This document shows positions 17,155-26,896 of a DNA stretch of 64,000 bases, piece by piece. Under the pieces are notes generated by a model. The model ran no database searches, was not told where the DNA came from, and worked only from the letters and a program-made list of their open reading frames with translations. Position numbers and translations under genes: made by a program. How positions within the stretch are numbered: position 1 is the stretch's first letter; each line of letters starts with the position of its first letter. The DNA comes from Claveliimonas sp034178805 (lineage in GTDB: Bacteria; Bacillota; Clostridia; Lachnospirales; Lachnospiraceae), in contig NZ_JBNPMZ010000012.1 of NCBI RefSeq assembly GCF_050314255.1, positions 1-64,000 on the forward strand, given 5' to 3'.

Positions 17155-18549
17155 ATGATGAAAAATCAGGCACAGACAATAGCGGCTATTTCTACGGCAA
17201 TGACAGAGTCAGGAATTGGAATTGTGAGAATGAGCGGAAGTGAAGCAGTAGAGATTGCGGATCGAATATATAGAGGGAAAAGTGAAAAAAAACTGGAAGA
17301 CCAGAAATCTCATACGATTCATTATGGATATATTGCAGACGGAGATGATGTAATAGATGAGGTTCTGGTTATGCTGATGAGAGGGCCACATAGTTTTACA
17401 GGTGAAGATACAGTTGAGATTGATTGTCATGGTGGTGTGTTTGTAGTAAAAAAAGTATTGGAAACTTTGATCAAATACGGGGCAAGGCCTGCAGAGCCGG
17501 GAGAATTTACAAAGAGAGCTTTTCTGAATGGAAGGCTTGATCTTTCACAGGCGGAGGCAGTAATCGATGTGATTCAGTCAAAAAATGAATATGCATTAAA
17601 AAGCTCACTCAGTCAGTTAAAAGGAAATGTGAAACAGAAGATAACAGATATCAGAAATAAAATTATTTATCATACAGCATTTATTGAGACAGCACTGGAT
17701 GATCCGGAACACATCAGTTTGGATGGATATGACGAGACATTAATGAAAGTTTCACGGGAAATTATAGAGGAACTTCGAAAACTGATTGATTCTGCGGATG
17801 ATGGACGAATTGTGAGAGAAGGAATTAGGACAGTAATTGTAGGAAAACCGAATGCGGGAAAGTCTTCTCTTCTGAATGCACTTTTAGGTGAGGAGAGAGC
17901 AATTGTAACAGATATCGCCGGAACTACCAGAGATGTACTGGAAGAAACAATTAATCTTCAGGGAATTTCACTTAATATTATGGATACCGCCGGAATCAGA
18001 GATACCAGTGATGTGGTAGAAAAGATTGGTGTGGATAAGGCAAAAAGTCATGCCGAGGATGCAGATCTTATTATATGCGTTGTAGACGCAGCTTCTCCTC
18101 TGGATGAAAATGATGAAGAAATTTTCCGGATGATAGAAAAAAAGAAGGCTGTTGTCTTGTTAAATAAATCAGATTTAGATATGATAGTAACGAAAGATGA
18201 GATAACAGAAATATATTTTAAAGGGAAGGATGTTCCGATTATTGAGATATCTGTAAAAAATGAGAATGGCATAGATATTCTGGAACAGACTTTGAAAGAT
18301 ATGTTTTATAATGGTGAACTTTCATTTAACAGTGAAGTGTATATTACGAATATGCGTCATAAGACGGCGTTAATTCAGGCTCTTGAGAGTATGAAAAAGG
18401 TAGTGGAGAGTATTGAAAATCAGATGCCGGAGGATTTTTATTCCATTGATCTGATGGATGCATACGAATCACTTGGAAGTATTACCGGTGAAACGATAGG
18501 AGAAGATTTGGTAAATGAAATATTCAGCAAATTCTGTATGGGAAAATAA
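17155..18549 (+). CDS. mnmE: tRNA modification GTPase MnmE
   Basis: 464 aa. N-terminal TrmE domain (TIAAISTAMTESGIGIVRMSG). The G domain has GKPNAGKSSLLNAL near 232-245, DTAGIRDT, and NKSDLD. The C-terminal FCMGK is the CxGK motif. With MnmG it forms the complex that installs cmnm5U at wobble U34. AGGAGGTG precedes ATG 17155; the next codon is also ATG. It overlaps mnmG by 35 nt. Confidence 0.97.
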   Translation: MMKNQAQTIAAISTAMTESGIGIVRMSGSEAVEIADRIYRGKSEKKLEDQKSHTIHYGYIADGDDVIDEVLVMLMRGPHSFTGEDTVEIDCHGGVFVVKKVLETLIKYGARPAEPGEFTKRAFLNGRLDLSQAEAVIDVIQSKNEYALKSSLSQLKGNVKQKITDIRNKIIYHTAFIETALDDPEHISLDGYDETLMKVSREIIEELRKLIDSADDGRIVREGIRTVIVGKPNAGKSSLLNALLGEERAIVTDIAGTTRDVLEETINLQGISLNIMDTAGIRDTSDVVEKIGVDKAKSHAEDADLIICVVDAASPLDENDEEIFRMIEKKKAVVLLNKSDLDMIVTKDEITEIYFKGKDVPIIEISVKNENGIDILEQTLKDMFYNGELSFNSEVYITNMRHKTALIQALESMKKVVESIENQMPEDFYSIDLMDAYESLGSITGETIGEDLVNEIFSKFCMGK

Positions 18550-20422
18550 AGATTATTATGATGTTGCAGTCATCGGAGCGGGACATGCGGGTTGTGAAGC
18601 AGCACTTGCATGTGCGCGTCTGGGATTTGAGACAATTGTATTTACAGTAAGTATTGACAGCGTAGCTCTTATGCCCTGTAACCCGAATATAGGAGGAAGT
18701 TCCAAAGGTCATCTTGTGCGGGAACTAGATGCTTTAGGCGGAGAGATGGGAAAGGTTATTGATCAAACATTTATTCAATCCAAAATGTTGAATCAGTCTA
18801 AAGGGCCGGCGGTTCACTCTCTGCGCGCTCAAGCGGATAAAGCCTGGTATAGCAGGACCATGAGGCAGGTTCTGGAAAATCAGGAAAGGCTGGAGTTAAA
18901 GCAGGCAGAAGTAGTAGAAATACTGACAGAAAATGGAAAAGTGACGGGAGTGCAGACTTATTCCGGAACAATTTACCGTTGCAAGGCAGTGATACTGTGT
19001 ACGGGAACTTATCTGAAATCCAGATGTATTTACGGTGATGTCAGCACAAATACCGGTCCTAATGGACTCCAGGCTGCAAATTACCTGACAGACAGTCTGA
19101 AAAAACTGGGAATAAAAATGTATCGATTTAAAACAGGAACACCTGCTCGGATTGATAAAAATACAGTAGATTTTTCAAAAATGGAAGAGCAGTTTGGAGA
19201 TGAGAGGATTGTTCCATTTTCCTTTACGACAAATCCGGATGATATACAGAAAGATCAGGTTTCCTGTTGGCTTACTTATACAAATGAAAAGACCCATGAG
19301 ATTATAAGAAATAATCTGGATAGATCTCCTCTTTTTTCTGGAATGATAGAAGGAACCGGACCCAGATATTGTCCGTCTATAGAAGATAAGGTGGTAAAAT
19401 TTGCGGATAAAAACCGCCATCAGGTATTCATTGAGCCGGAGGGACTTGAAACCAACGAAATGTATATCGGAGGAATGTCAAGCTCTCTTCCTGAGGATGT
19501 TCAGTATGCTATGTACAGAACTGTCCCGGGACTGGAACATGTAAAAATTGTCAGAAATGCTTATGCTATTGAATATGACTGTATAGATGCAAGACAGTTA
19601 AAACCTACTCTGGAATTCAAAAATGTGGAGGGGCTGTTCAGTGGAGGACAGTTTAACGGAAGCTCCGGTTATGAGGAAGCAGCAGCTCAGGGATTGATGG
19701 CAGGAATTAATACTGCGAGAAAACTGCAGGGAAAGGAAGGAATCATACTGGATCGATCAGAAGCATATATTGGTGTGCTTATTGATGATCTGGTTACTAA
19801 AGAAAGCCATGAGCCTTACCGAATGATGACTTCAAGGGCTGAGTATCGTCTGTTGCTTCGTCAGGATAATGCTGATCAGAGATTAAGCAGAATAGGATAT
19901 GAAGTAGGACTGATATCAGAAGAAAGATATAAGAGAGTTGTGGATAAGATGTACTGGATTGAAAAAGAAATTGAACGTCTGGAGCATGTTAATATCGGTG
20001 CTAATGCGGAAGTTCAGGACATTTTGAAGCAGTATGGAAGTACACCTCTGAATTCCGGGACAACACTGGCGGAGTTAATACGGCGCCCCGAATTATCCTA
20101 TGAGAAACTTGAGAGTCTGGATAAAATGCATTCGGAACTTCCTGTGGGATTAAAAAATGAGATTTTGGAACAGGTTAACATAAATATAAAATATGATGGT
20201 TATATAAAACGGCAGAAAAAGCAGGTTGAACAGTTTAAAAAACTGGAAAATAAAAAAATACCGGATAATATTGATTATGATGCAGTGAAAAGTCTAAGAA
20301 TAGAAGCAGTTCAGAAATTAAAAGAGTATCGTCCTGTTTCTATTGGACAGGCATCTCGTATATCGGGTGTATCGCCTGCAGATATATCTGTTTTACTTGT
20401 TTATCTGGAACAGTTTCGATAA
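18515..20422 (+). CDS. mnmG: tRNA U34 carboxymethylaminomethyl synthesis enzyme MnmG
   Basis: 635 aa FAD enzyme, partner of MnmE. FAD-binding VIGAGHAGCEAALA is near residues 19-32. Family motifs GGSSKGHLVRELDALGGEMG and PRYCPSIEDKV are present, and the C-terminal helical domain ends SPADISVLLVYLEQFR. No in-frame start after the overlap gives the conserved N-terminus, so ATG 18515 inside mnmE is the likely start, with AGGAG at 18499-18503. Confidence 0.97.
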   Translation: MKYSANSVWENKDYYDVAVIGAGHAGCEAALACARLGFETIVFTVSIDSVALMPCNPNIGGSSKGHLVRELDALGGEMGKVIDQTFIQSKMLNQSKGPAVHSLRAQADKAWYSRTMRQVLENQERLELKQAEVVEILTENGKVTGVQTYSGTIYRCKAVILCTGTYLKSRCIYGDVSTNTGPNGLQAANYLTDSLKKLGIKMYRFKTGTPARIDKNTVDFSKMEEQFGDERIVPFSFTTNPDDIQKDQVSCWLTYTNEKTHEIIRNNLDRSPLFSGMIEGTGPRYCPSIEDKVVKFADKNRHQVFIEPEGLETNEMYIGGMSSSLPEDVQYAMYRTVPGLEHVKIVRNAYAIEYDCIDARQLKPTLEFKNVEGLFSGGQFNGSSGYEEAAAQGLMAGINTARKLQGKEGIILDRSEAYIGVLIDDLVTKESHEPYRMMTSRAEYRLLLRQDNADQRLSRIGYEVGLISEERYKRVVDKMYWIEKEIERLEHVNIGANAEVQDILKQYGSTPLNSGTTLAELIRRPELSYEKLESLDKMHSELPVGLKNEILEQVNINIKYDGYIKRQKKQVEQFKKLENKKIPDNIDYDAVKSLRIEAVQKLKEYRPVSIGQASRISGVSPADISVLLVYLEQFR

Positions 20423-20437
20423 AAGGAAGAAAATAAA

Positions 20438-21151
20438 ATGAGTGAAATATTTAAGAGTAAATTAAATGAATTAAATATATCTCTTACAGAACAAATGTAT
20501 CAGCAATTTGATAAATATTATGAGATTCTTGTAGAGTGGAATAAAGTGATGAATTTGACGGGAATCACAGAATATGAAGAAGTAAATGAAAAGCATTTTG
20601 TTGACAGTTTATCTATAGTGAAAATTCAGGATTTAAAAAATATTGAATCTGTAATAGACATAGGAACCGGAGCGGGATTTCCTGGAATACCATTGAAGAT
20701 TGCATTTCCACATTTGAAAATTACTCTTCTGGATTCTTTAAATAAGAGAATTAAATTCCTTAACGAAGTAATAGATCAACTGGGACTTCAGAATATTGAG
20801 ACAATTCATGGAAGAGCAGAAGATTCTGCAAAGCAGAAGGAATATAGAGAAAGTTATGATCTATGTGTTTCCAGAGCAGTAGCAAATCTTTCTACTTTAT
20901 CTGAATATTGTCTCCCATATGTGAAAGAAGGCGGATTCTTTATACCATATAAATCTGGAGAGATAGAAGAAGAACTAAAGAATTCAGAAAGAGCAGTTAA
21001 AATCCTTGGCGGAGATATAAAAGATATAGTGAAATTTGAATTGCCGGGAACTGATATTAAACGTTCTTTTATCAAAATAGAAAAGAAAGAACACACGGCA
21101 AAAAAATATCCAAGAAAAGCTGGCTTGCCGGCAAAAGAACCATTAAGTTAA
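20438..21151 (+). CDS. rsmG: 16S rRNA (guanine-527-N7) methyltransferase RsmG
   Basis: 237 aa. The SAM-binding loop VIDIGTGAGFPGIPLKI is near residues 70-86. NLTGITEYEEVNEKHFVDSL precedes it and SRAVANLSTLSEYCLP follows, all typical of GidB/RsmG. The basic C-terminus ends KYPRKAGLPAKEPLS. It completes the mnmE-mnmG-rsmG operon and is followed by a strong hairpin. Confidence 0.96.
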   Translation: MSEIFKSKLNELNISLTEQMYQQFDKYYEILVEWNKVMNLTGITEYEEVNEKHFVDSLSIVKIQDLKNIESVIDIGTGAGFPGIPLKIAFPHLKITLLDSLNKRIKFLNEVIDQLGLQNIETIHGRAEDSAKQKEYRESYDLCVSRAVANLSTLSEYCLPYVKEGGFFIPYKSGEIEEELKNSERAVKILGGDIKDIVKFELPGTDIKRSFIKIEKKEHTAKKYPRKAGLPAKEPLS

Positions 21152-21172
21152 AGTAAAAGAACTTTAGATGAA

Positions 21173-21206
21173 AAAATGCGGGGCGTGATTGTACGACCCG
21201 CATTTT
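21173..21206. terminator. Bidirectional terminator between rsmG and the hydrolase gene
   Basis: AAAATGCGGG pairs with CCCGCATTTT around a 14-nt loop. A runs on the left and T's on the right let it act on both converging transcripts. Confidence 0.85.
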
Positions 21207-21213
21207 GCACTAA

Positions 21214-22194
21214 CTAATTAGGTATATTTGAAGTATAGTCACTAACTAAAAGTATAGAAACATTTTTTGTGAATTCATCTGCCTTCTCCAATTGAGGAAG
21301 AAATTTTGTATTTTCTATTTCTATTATTTCTATAGAAGGCAAAAGTGTCTGATATTGTTTTGCGTACTCCATTTGAATTTCTTCTTTTTCTCCTACAAAT
21401 ATAAAAATACTATTGTTTAGCCCTTCAAGATATAAAGAAATATTAGCTGTTGTATAATATCCACAAATACTTGCAAAAAGGAATTTAGAAGAAGCATTTC
21501 CACAATGTGCAGCTTCATAATATGTTTTTACTAGTTGATTATCAATCTTACTGCAATCATAATAGTACTTTTCAGAGAAAGTCAGTTGAATATTTTTTTC
21601 TGTAGTCAAGAGGTTATATAATAATGTGCCAATAAGAGGAAGATTAATCAGTTTTGTGAGTACTTTTGTACTTTTAGTTGGTATATTAGATGTTGCTTTA
21701 ATATCGGACGGATTGATAAGAATAATATTATCAATGATATCATGATCATTATGACAAGCTCCTAATACAAAGCTGGCGGATAAACCTGTTGCTGCAATAT
21801 CAGTTTTTTCATTGATTATATTTTTAATAAAATCTGTAATCATTTGAACATATAAAAAGTTTGTATATGTGATATTAGGTTTATCTGAACGACCACAGCC
21901 TAATAAATCAATTGCATAGACCGTATGATTATGACTGAGATTTTTTATTATTTTTTTCCATTCCATAGCCGAACTAAACGTGGATAAATCGTGAACAAGA
22001 AGTATAGGCTTTCCGTTTCCTGTTTTTTTATAAAATATTTTTCCAAATTTCCACTCATAATAATTACCATCGCTATTGTTAAGATTATTGTCTACGATAG
22101 AAGATAAGTAAATTGTTTTATTTATCAAATGTATACCAATTGCAGCAGAACCAGTTAATAACGTTGTGAGAGTAATCTTTTTCTTCCAACCCAT
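21214..22194 (-). CDS. Alpha/beta hydrolase, probably membrane-anchored
   Basis: 326 aa from ATG 22194 (MGWKKKITLTTL); GGAGGC 6 nt upstream rules out the longer frame from 22236. An N-terminal hydrophobic segment (about 5-28) may anchor it. The alpha/beta-hydrolase core shows GKPILLVHDLSTFSS (oxyanion loop), VYAIDLLGCGRSDKP and a nucleophile elbow GLSASFV, where the last Gly of GxSxG is Ser. The usual late catalytic His position reads ENTKFLPQLEKADEF with no His, so activity is doubtful. The gene is more AT-rich than its neighbours and oriented against them, suggesting a late arrival. No substrate can be named. Confidence 0.7.
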   Translation of the reverse strand: MGWKKKITLTTLLTGSAAIGIHLINKTIYLSSIVDNNLNNSDGNYYEWKFGKIFYKKTGNGKPILLVHDLSTFSSAMEWKKIIKNLSHNHTVYAIDLLGCGRSDKPNITYTNFLYVQMITDFIKNIINEKTDIAATGLSASFVLGACHNDHDIIDNIILINPSDIKATSNIPTKSTKVLTKLINLPLIGTLLYNLLTTEKNIQLTFSEKYYYDCSKIDNQLVKTYYEAAHCGNASSKFLFASICGYYTTANISLYLEGLNNSIFIFVGEKEEIQMEYAKQYQTLLPSIEIIEIENTKFLPQLEKADEFTKNVSILLVSDYTSNIPN

Positions 22195-22328
22195 TATGAA
22201 GCCTCCTTCATTTTTTCTTATTAAATAGTTTATCACAAAGAGGTAAAGTCATCAACGAAACATGATGAATAAATATAAATTAAGTAATTGTTTAGAACTA
22301 TCTTTCAAAATGCGCTAAAAAGTGAAAA

Positions 22329-22344
22329 TGTTTCACGTGAAACA
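22329..22344. promoter_or_regulatory. parS: parS site 1
   Basis: TGTTTCACGTGAAACA, a perfect match to the 16-bp palindromic ParB/Spo0J binding site, about 100 bp upstream of parA. Confidence 0.97.
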
Positions 22345-22365
22345 TTTGGTTAAAAAGTAGAAAAA

Positions 22366-22381
22366 TGTTTCACGTGAAACA
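22366..22381. promoter_or_regulatory. parS: parS site 2
   Basis: A second perfect TGTTTCACGTGAAACA, 37 bp downstream of the first. The surrounding bases (AAATG...TTTGGT) are also repeated, so the pair looks like a local duplication. Confidence 0.97.
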
Positions 22382-22444
22382 TTTGGTGGATTATAAAAAG
22401 AAAAAGTGATATACTAGTTTTAGTAAAAGAAAGGTGATGAACAT

Positions 22445-23203
22445 ATGGGGAGAATTATAGCAATAGCGAACCAAAAGGGTGGAGTAGGAAAAACAACAAC
22501 TGCAATCAACTTATCCGCCTGTCTGGCTGAAAAAGGAAAAAGAGTTTTAGCGGTTGATATGGATCCACAGGGAAATATGACAAGTGGACTGGGTGTTGAC
22601 AAAGATAATGCAGAAAAAACAGTTTATGATCTGATTATAGGAGAAGCAGAAATAAATGAAGTAATCTGTCAGGAAGCATTAGAAAATCTTGATGTGATTC
22701 CAACAAATATAGACTTATCTGCAGCTGAGATTGAACTGATAGGGGTTGAAGATAAGGAATATATTATAAGAAATGCGATACATAGAGTGAAGGATGAATA
22801 TGATTTTGTGATTATAGACTGTCCTCCATCATTAAGTATGTTAACAGTTAACGCTATGACAACAGCTGACAGTGTTCTGGTTCCTATTCAATGTGAATAT
22901 TATGCGTTGGAAGGATTGAGTCAGTTGATACATACAATTGAACTGGTTAAGGAAAGACTGAATCCGGAGCTCGAGATAGAGGGAGTTGTATTTACAATGT
23001 ACGATGCGAGAACAAATCTATCCCTTCAGGTGGTGGAAAATGTAAAAGACAATCTTAATCAGAATATATATAAAACCATAATACCAAGAAATATTCGTTT
23101 GGCAGAAGCTCCCAGTTATGGTATGCCTATCAATAAATATGATACAAAATCTACAGGAGCAGAAAGTTATCGAATGCTAGCAGAAGAAGTGATTAATAGA
23201 TAG
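22445..23203 (+). CDS. parA: Chromosome partitioning ATPase ParA (Soj)
   Basis: 252 aa. The deviant Walker A KGGVGKTTTAINLSACLA is at residues 10-27, the second motif DMDPQGNMTSGLG near 39, and IIDCPPSLSMLTVNAM near 120. It binds DNA with ATP and acts with ParB in origin segregation, and in Bacillus regulates DnaA. It starts 64 bp after two parS sites, so ParB may also affect its transcription. parB follows 19 nt later. Confidence 0.96.
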   Translation: MGRIIAIANQKGGVGKTTTAINLSACLAEKGKRVLAVDMDPQGNMTSGLGVDKDNAEKTVYDLIIGEAEINEVICQEALENLDVIPTNIDLSAAEIELIGVEDKEYIIRNAIHRVKDEYDFVIIDCPPSLSMLTVNAMTTADSVLVPIQCEYYALEGLSQLIHTIELVKERLNPELEIEGVVFTMYDARTNLSLQVVENVKDNLNQNIYKTIIPRNIRLAEAPSYGMPINKYDTKSTGAESYRMLAEEVINR

Positions 23204-23222
23204 TTTAACAGGAGGAAATAAT

Positions 23223-24137
23223 ATGGCCGTAAAGAAAAAAGGACTAGGAAAAGGCCTTGATAGTCTGATACCAGCCGGAAATTCTGCGAAAACTGTATCT
23301 AAATCGTCGGAGATGGTCTCTCAGAGTAGTGAAGTATCTGAAAAAGGCGAAAAAATGGTAAAAATAAATATGGTAGAGCCAAACAGAAATCAGCCGAGAA
23401 GAAATTTTGAAGAAGATTCACTTCTGGAATTAGCAGATTCTATCAAGCAATTTGGTGTATTACAGCCATTAATTGTAAGAAAACAAAACGATTATTATGA
23501 AATAATCGCAGGAGAAAGACGATGGAGAGCAGCAAAACTTGCCGGAATTAAGGAAATACCTGTGATTGTAAAGGATTACAGCCAACAGGAAATCGTAGAA
23601 ATTGCTCTTATTGAAAACATACAGAGAGAAAACCTGAATCCAATCGAAGAAGCAATGGCCTTTAAAAGATTATTAACTGAGTTTAATTTAAAACAGGATG
23701 AGGTGGCGGAAAGAGTATCAAAGAGCAGGACAGCGGTTACTAATTCTATGCGTCTTCTGAAATTGAATGAAAAAGTACAGCAGATGATAGTAGATGATAT
23801 GATAAGCACGGGACATGCAAGAGCTCTTCTGGCAATTGATGATCCGGAACAACAATATCAGCTGGCAAATAAAATATTTGATGAAAAGTTAAGTGTTCGT
23901 GAAACAGAAAAACTGATAAAAGAATTGAAAAATCCCAAAAAACCAAAACCTAAAAAAGTAGTAGAGAACGCTTTTATATACGAGGATATTGGAAATAAGA
24001 TGAAACAGGTACTGGGAACAAAGGTAAATGTGACATCCAAAGGAAATGGAAAGGGGAAGATAGAGATAGAGTATTACTCTGACGAAGAATTAGAACGTAT
24101 GTTTGAAATGATAATGTCATTGCAAAAGGGAGAATAA
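23223..24137 (+). CDS. parB: Chromosome partitioning protein ParB (Spo0J)
   Basis: 304 aa. N-terminal KGLGKGLDSLIP is typical of chromosomal ParB. The CTP-binding/ParB-like nuclease fold carries NRNQPRRNFEEDSLLELADSIK, GERRWRAAKLAG (box II) and IENIQRENLNPIEEA. The helix-turn-helix (DEVAERVSKSRTAVTNSMRLL, about 160-180) contacts parS. The C-terminal part dimerises. The two parS sites lie upstream of parA. Confidence 0.96.
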   Translation: MAVKKKGLGKGLDSLIPAGNSAKTVSKSSEMVSQSSEVSEKGEKMVKINMVEPNRNQPRRNFEEDSLLELADSIKQFGVLQPLIVRKQNDYYEIIAGERRWRAAKLAGIKEIPVIVKDYSQQEIVEIALIENIQRENLNPIEEAMAFKRLLTEFNLKQDEVAERVSKSRTAVTNSMRLLKLNEKVQQMIVDDMISTGHARALLAIDDPEQQYQLANKIFDEKLSVRETEKLIKELKNPKKPKPKKVVENAFIYEDIGNKMKQVLGTKVNVTSKGNGKGKIEIEYYSDEELERMFEMIMSLQKGE

Positions 24138-24157
24138 ATGAAAGGAAATAAGGGTGT

Positions 24158-24691
24158 ATGGAAAGTAAAATATTAGCAAAGCTTGGAATAGATCCGGCAT
24201 TCATCTTTTTATTTTTGATTGTACTCATAATCGTCTTGTTTGCCTTATATGTAAATGTGAGTATGAAGTATGATCGGTTAAAAAACAGTTATAATTCGTT
24301 TATGAGGGGAAAAGATGGAAAGAATCTTGAAGAGAGTATTTTATCAAAGTTTTCAGAAATAGATACTCTTGCCAAACTAACAAAACAGAACAGACAGGAT
24401 GTAAAGGAAATGAGTCGTATTGTAGACCGAAATTTCCAGAAGTTTGGTATTGTGAGATACGATGCATTTAATGAAATGGGTGGAAAGCTAAGCTTTGTCA
24501 TTGCAATGCTGGATGGAAATAATAGTGGATGGATTCTGAATGCGATGCATAGCAGAGAAGGATGTTACACTTATCTAAAAGAAATTGTAAAGGGTGAAAG
24601 TTATATAGAACTTGCGGAAGAAGAGACGGAAGCACTTGACAGAGCAATCTTCAGTGAAGCATATGACACAGATATTAAAAGTAATAACTAA
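24158..24691 (+). CDS. DUF4446 family membrane protein
   Basis: 177 aa, unknown function. One N-terminal membrane segment (FIFLFLIVLIIVLFALYVNV, about 13-32), then a charged, probably coiled region and the conserved RYDAFNEMGGKLSFVIAMLD, followed by SREGCYTYLKEI. Genes of this family sit after parB in many Clostridia, and the same holds here, 20 nt downstream of parB. Confidence 0.8.
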   Translation: MESKILAKLGIDPAFIFLFLIVLIIVLFALYVNVSMKYDRLKNSYNSFMRGKDGKNLEESILSKFSEIDTLAKLTKQNRQDVKEMSRIVDRNFQKFGIVRYDAFNEMGGKLSFVIAMLDGNNSGWILNAMHSREGCYTYLKEIVKGESYIELAEEETEALDRAIFSEAYDTDIKSNN

Positions 24692-24720
24692 TTATAAGAA
24701 AGGTTTAATGAGGTGAAGAA

Positions 24721-26007
24721 ATGTTAGATATTAAATTTGTAAGAACAAATCCAGAAGCAGTAAAGGAGAATATCAAAAAGAAATTCCAGGATGATAAGCT
24801 TCCGTTAGTAGATGAAGTACTGGAACTGGATCAGAGAAACAGAGATATCAAACAGGAAGTAGAAGCACTTCGTGCTGAAAAAAATACAATTTCCAAACAG
24901 ATTGGTGCATGTATGGCACAGGGAAAGAAAGAAGAAGCAGAAGAATTGAAAAAACAGGTTCAGGCAAATGCTGACAGAGTAGAGGCTTTATCTGGAGAAG
25001 AGAAGGATGTAGAGGCAAGAATTAAAAAAATCATGATGACTATTCCAAATATTATTGATCCTTCTGTTCCGATTGGAAAAGATGACAGTGAGAACGTAGA
25101 AATTCAGAAATACGGAGATCCTGTTGTTCCGGAGTATGAGATTCCTTATCATACAGAGATTATGGAAAGCTTCAATGGTATTGATCTTGAAAGTGCAGGA
25201 AAGGTTGCAGGAAATGGTTTTTATTACCTGATGGGCGATATTGCAAGACTTCATTCAGCAGTAATTTCCTATGCGCGTGATTTCATGATCAACCGCGGCT
25301 TCACATACTGTATTCCACCGTTTATGATCAGAAGTAATGTAGTGACAGGTGTTATGAGTTTTGCTGAAATGGATGCAATGATGTACAAAATTGAGGGCGA
25401 GGACCTCTATCTGATTGGAACCAGTGAACATTCTATGATTGGTAAATTTATTGATACTATGTTAACGGAAGATCAGCTTCCTCAGACACTGACCAGCTAT
25501 TCTCCATGTTTCAGAAAAGAAAAGGGAGCTCATGGAATTGAGGAACGTGGAGTATATCGTATTCATCAGTTTGAAAAACAGGAAATGATCGTTGTATGTA
25601 AGCCGGAAGAAAGTATGGAATGGTATGATAAATTATGGCAGAATACAGTGGACTTATTCCGTTCAATGGATATTCCGGTACGTACTCTTGAGTGCTGCTC
25701 TGGCGATCTGGCAGACCTGAAGGTAAAATCCTGTGATGTAGAGGCATGGTCTCCGAGACAGAAAAAGTATTTTGAAGTAGGAAGCTGTTCTAACCTGGGT
25801 GATGCACAGGCAAGAAGACTTGGTATCCGTGTAAAAGGAAAAGATGGAAAATATTTTGCTCATACATTAAATAATACAGTAGTAGCTCCACCGAGAATGC
25901 TGATCGCTTTCCTTGAAAATAACCTCCAGGCAGACGGTTCTGTACGTATTCCGGAAGTATTACAGCCATATATGGGTGGAATGACAAAAATCGAGAAGAA
26001 AAAATAA
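24721..26007 (+). CDS. serS: Seryl-tRNA synthetase
   Basis: 428 aa class II synthetase. The N-terminal tRNA-binding coiled coil is at about 30-100. Motif 2 is FRKEKGAHGIEERGVYRIHQF, and motif 3 is near the C-terminus (HTLNNTVVAPPRMLIAFLENN). LIGTSEHSMIGKF is part of the serine/ATP pocket. No T-box leader is visible in the short gap after the DUF4446 gene. Confidence 0.97.
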   Translation: MLDIKFVRTNPEAVKENIKKKFQDDKLPLVDEVLELDQRNRDIKQEVEALRAEKNTISKQIGACMAQGKKEEAEELKKQVQANADRVEALSGEEKDVEARIKKIMMTIPNIIDPSVPIGKDDSENVEIQKYGDPVVPEYEIPYHTEIMESFNGIDLESAGKVAGNGFYYLMGDIARLHSAVISYARDFMINRGFTYCIPPFMIRSNVVTGVMSFAEMDAMMYKIEGEDLYLIGTSEHSMIGKFIDTMLTEDQLPQTLTSYSPCFRKEKGAHGIEERGVYRIHQFEKQEMIVVCKPEESMEWYDKLWQNTVDLFRSMDIPVRTLECCSGDLADLKVKSCDVEAWSPRQKKYFEVGSCSNLGDAQARRLGIRVKGKDGKYFAHTLNNTVVAPPRMLIAFLENNLQADGSVRIPEVLQPYMGGMTKIEKKK

Positions 26008-26008
26008 T

Positions 26009-26884
26009 ATGCATATATTTTTAAAATCAATAGGATATGGAAAAATTAAGTCAGAAAAGATATGGAATCATTATCTTAAGGAGACGGAAAAAACCTATAC
26101 CCATCATGAATTAGTTGCCCTGGACAGAGAGATAGATTTTTGTGAGTTTCGACGCGAATGCGGAACGGGAATCGGTATTTCGGTGTGTGGAGATATGGAT
26201 GAGTCAGAACACTTTGAACGTCAGTATTATTATCCTTATTTTTCAGGCAGCGGAATATCCTCCTGTGCGGAGGTGACAATAGAAAGAAGAATGGACAGAG
26301 AAGCATATATCGGAATATGTGAGGATTCCAGAATTGGAATTACTCTGATTTTCCATTTGCAGAATACAGCAGAATATCTGATAGAAAAGCAGGCGGGAAA
26401 GAACCGATTTGGCAGTGAGTCAATAACGCTGGCGGGATTATGCAATGAAGGAACTATTCTTCTTCCTGTAATGAAAAACAAAGAACAAAAGGAACAGATA
26501 AAAAAAGAATCCAGAGATCGAAAAATTCTTTTAAGCGCAGCAAGAAGCGGAGACCAGGATGCAATGGAGACACTGACACTGGATGATATGGATACTTATT
26601 CGAAAGTATCCAGAAGATTGATTACGGAAGATATATTCAGTATTGTGGATACATATTTTATGCCTTATGGTATGGAGTGTGACAGATATTCCATTTTGGG
26701 AGAAATCATTAGTATTGAGATGATTGAGAACAAAGATACAAAAGAGCCTTTATATAAAATGAGGCTTGATGTAAATGAACTTCCGTTTGACATTTGTGTT
26801 CCTAAAAATTCAGTTATCGGAGAACCGGAAGCGGGCAGAAGATTTAAAGGCGATATATGGCTTCAGGGAAAAATAAATTTCTAG
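26009..26884 (+). CDS. Conserved Lachnospiraceae protein, probably DUF3881
   Basis: 291 aa, starting one base after the serS stop. I recognise the overall look (MHIFLKSIGYGKIKS..., RECGTGIGISVCGD, YFMPYGMECDRYSILGEI) as the DUF3881-type protein found next to serS in Lachnospiraceae. There is no signal peptide or membrane segment, and no catalytic motif that I can name. The short spacings to serS and the following HTH gene suggest one transcript. Confidence 0.6.
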   Translation: MHIFLKSIGYGKIKSEKIWNHYLKETEKTYTHHELVALDREIDFCEFRRECGTGIGISVCGDMDESEHFERQYYYPYFSGSGISSCAEVTIERRMDREAYIGICEDSRIGITLIFHLQNTAEYLIEKQAGKNRFGSESITLAGLCNEGTILLPVMKNKEQKEQIKKESRDRKILLSAARSGDQDAMETLTLDDMDTYSKVSRRLITEDIFSIVDTYFMPYGMECDRYSILGEIISIEMIENKDTKEPLYKMRLDVNELPFDICVPKNSVIGEPEAGRRFKGDIWLQGKINF

Positions 26885-26896
26885 AAGAGGTGTAAA

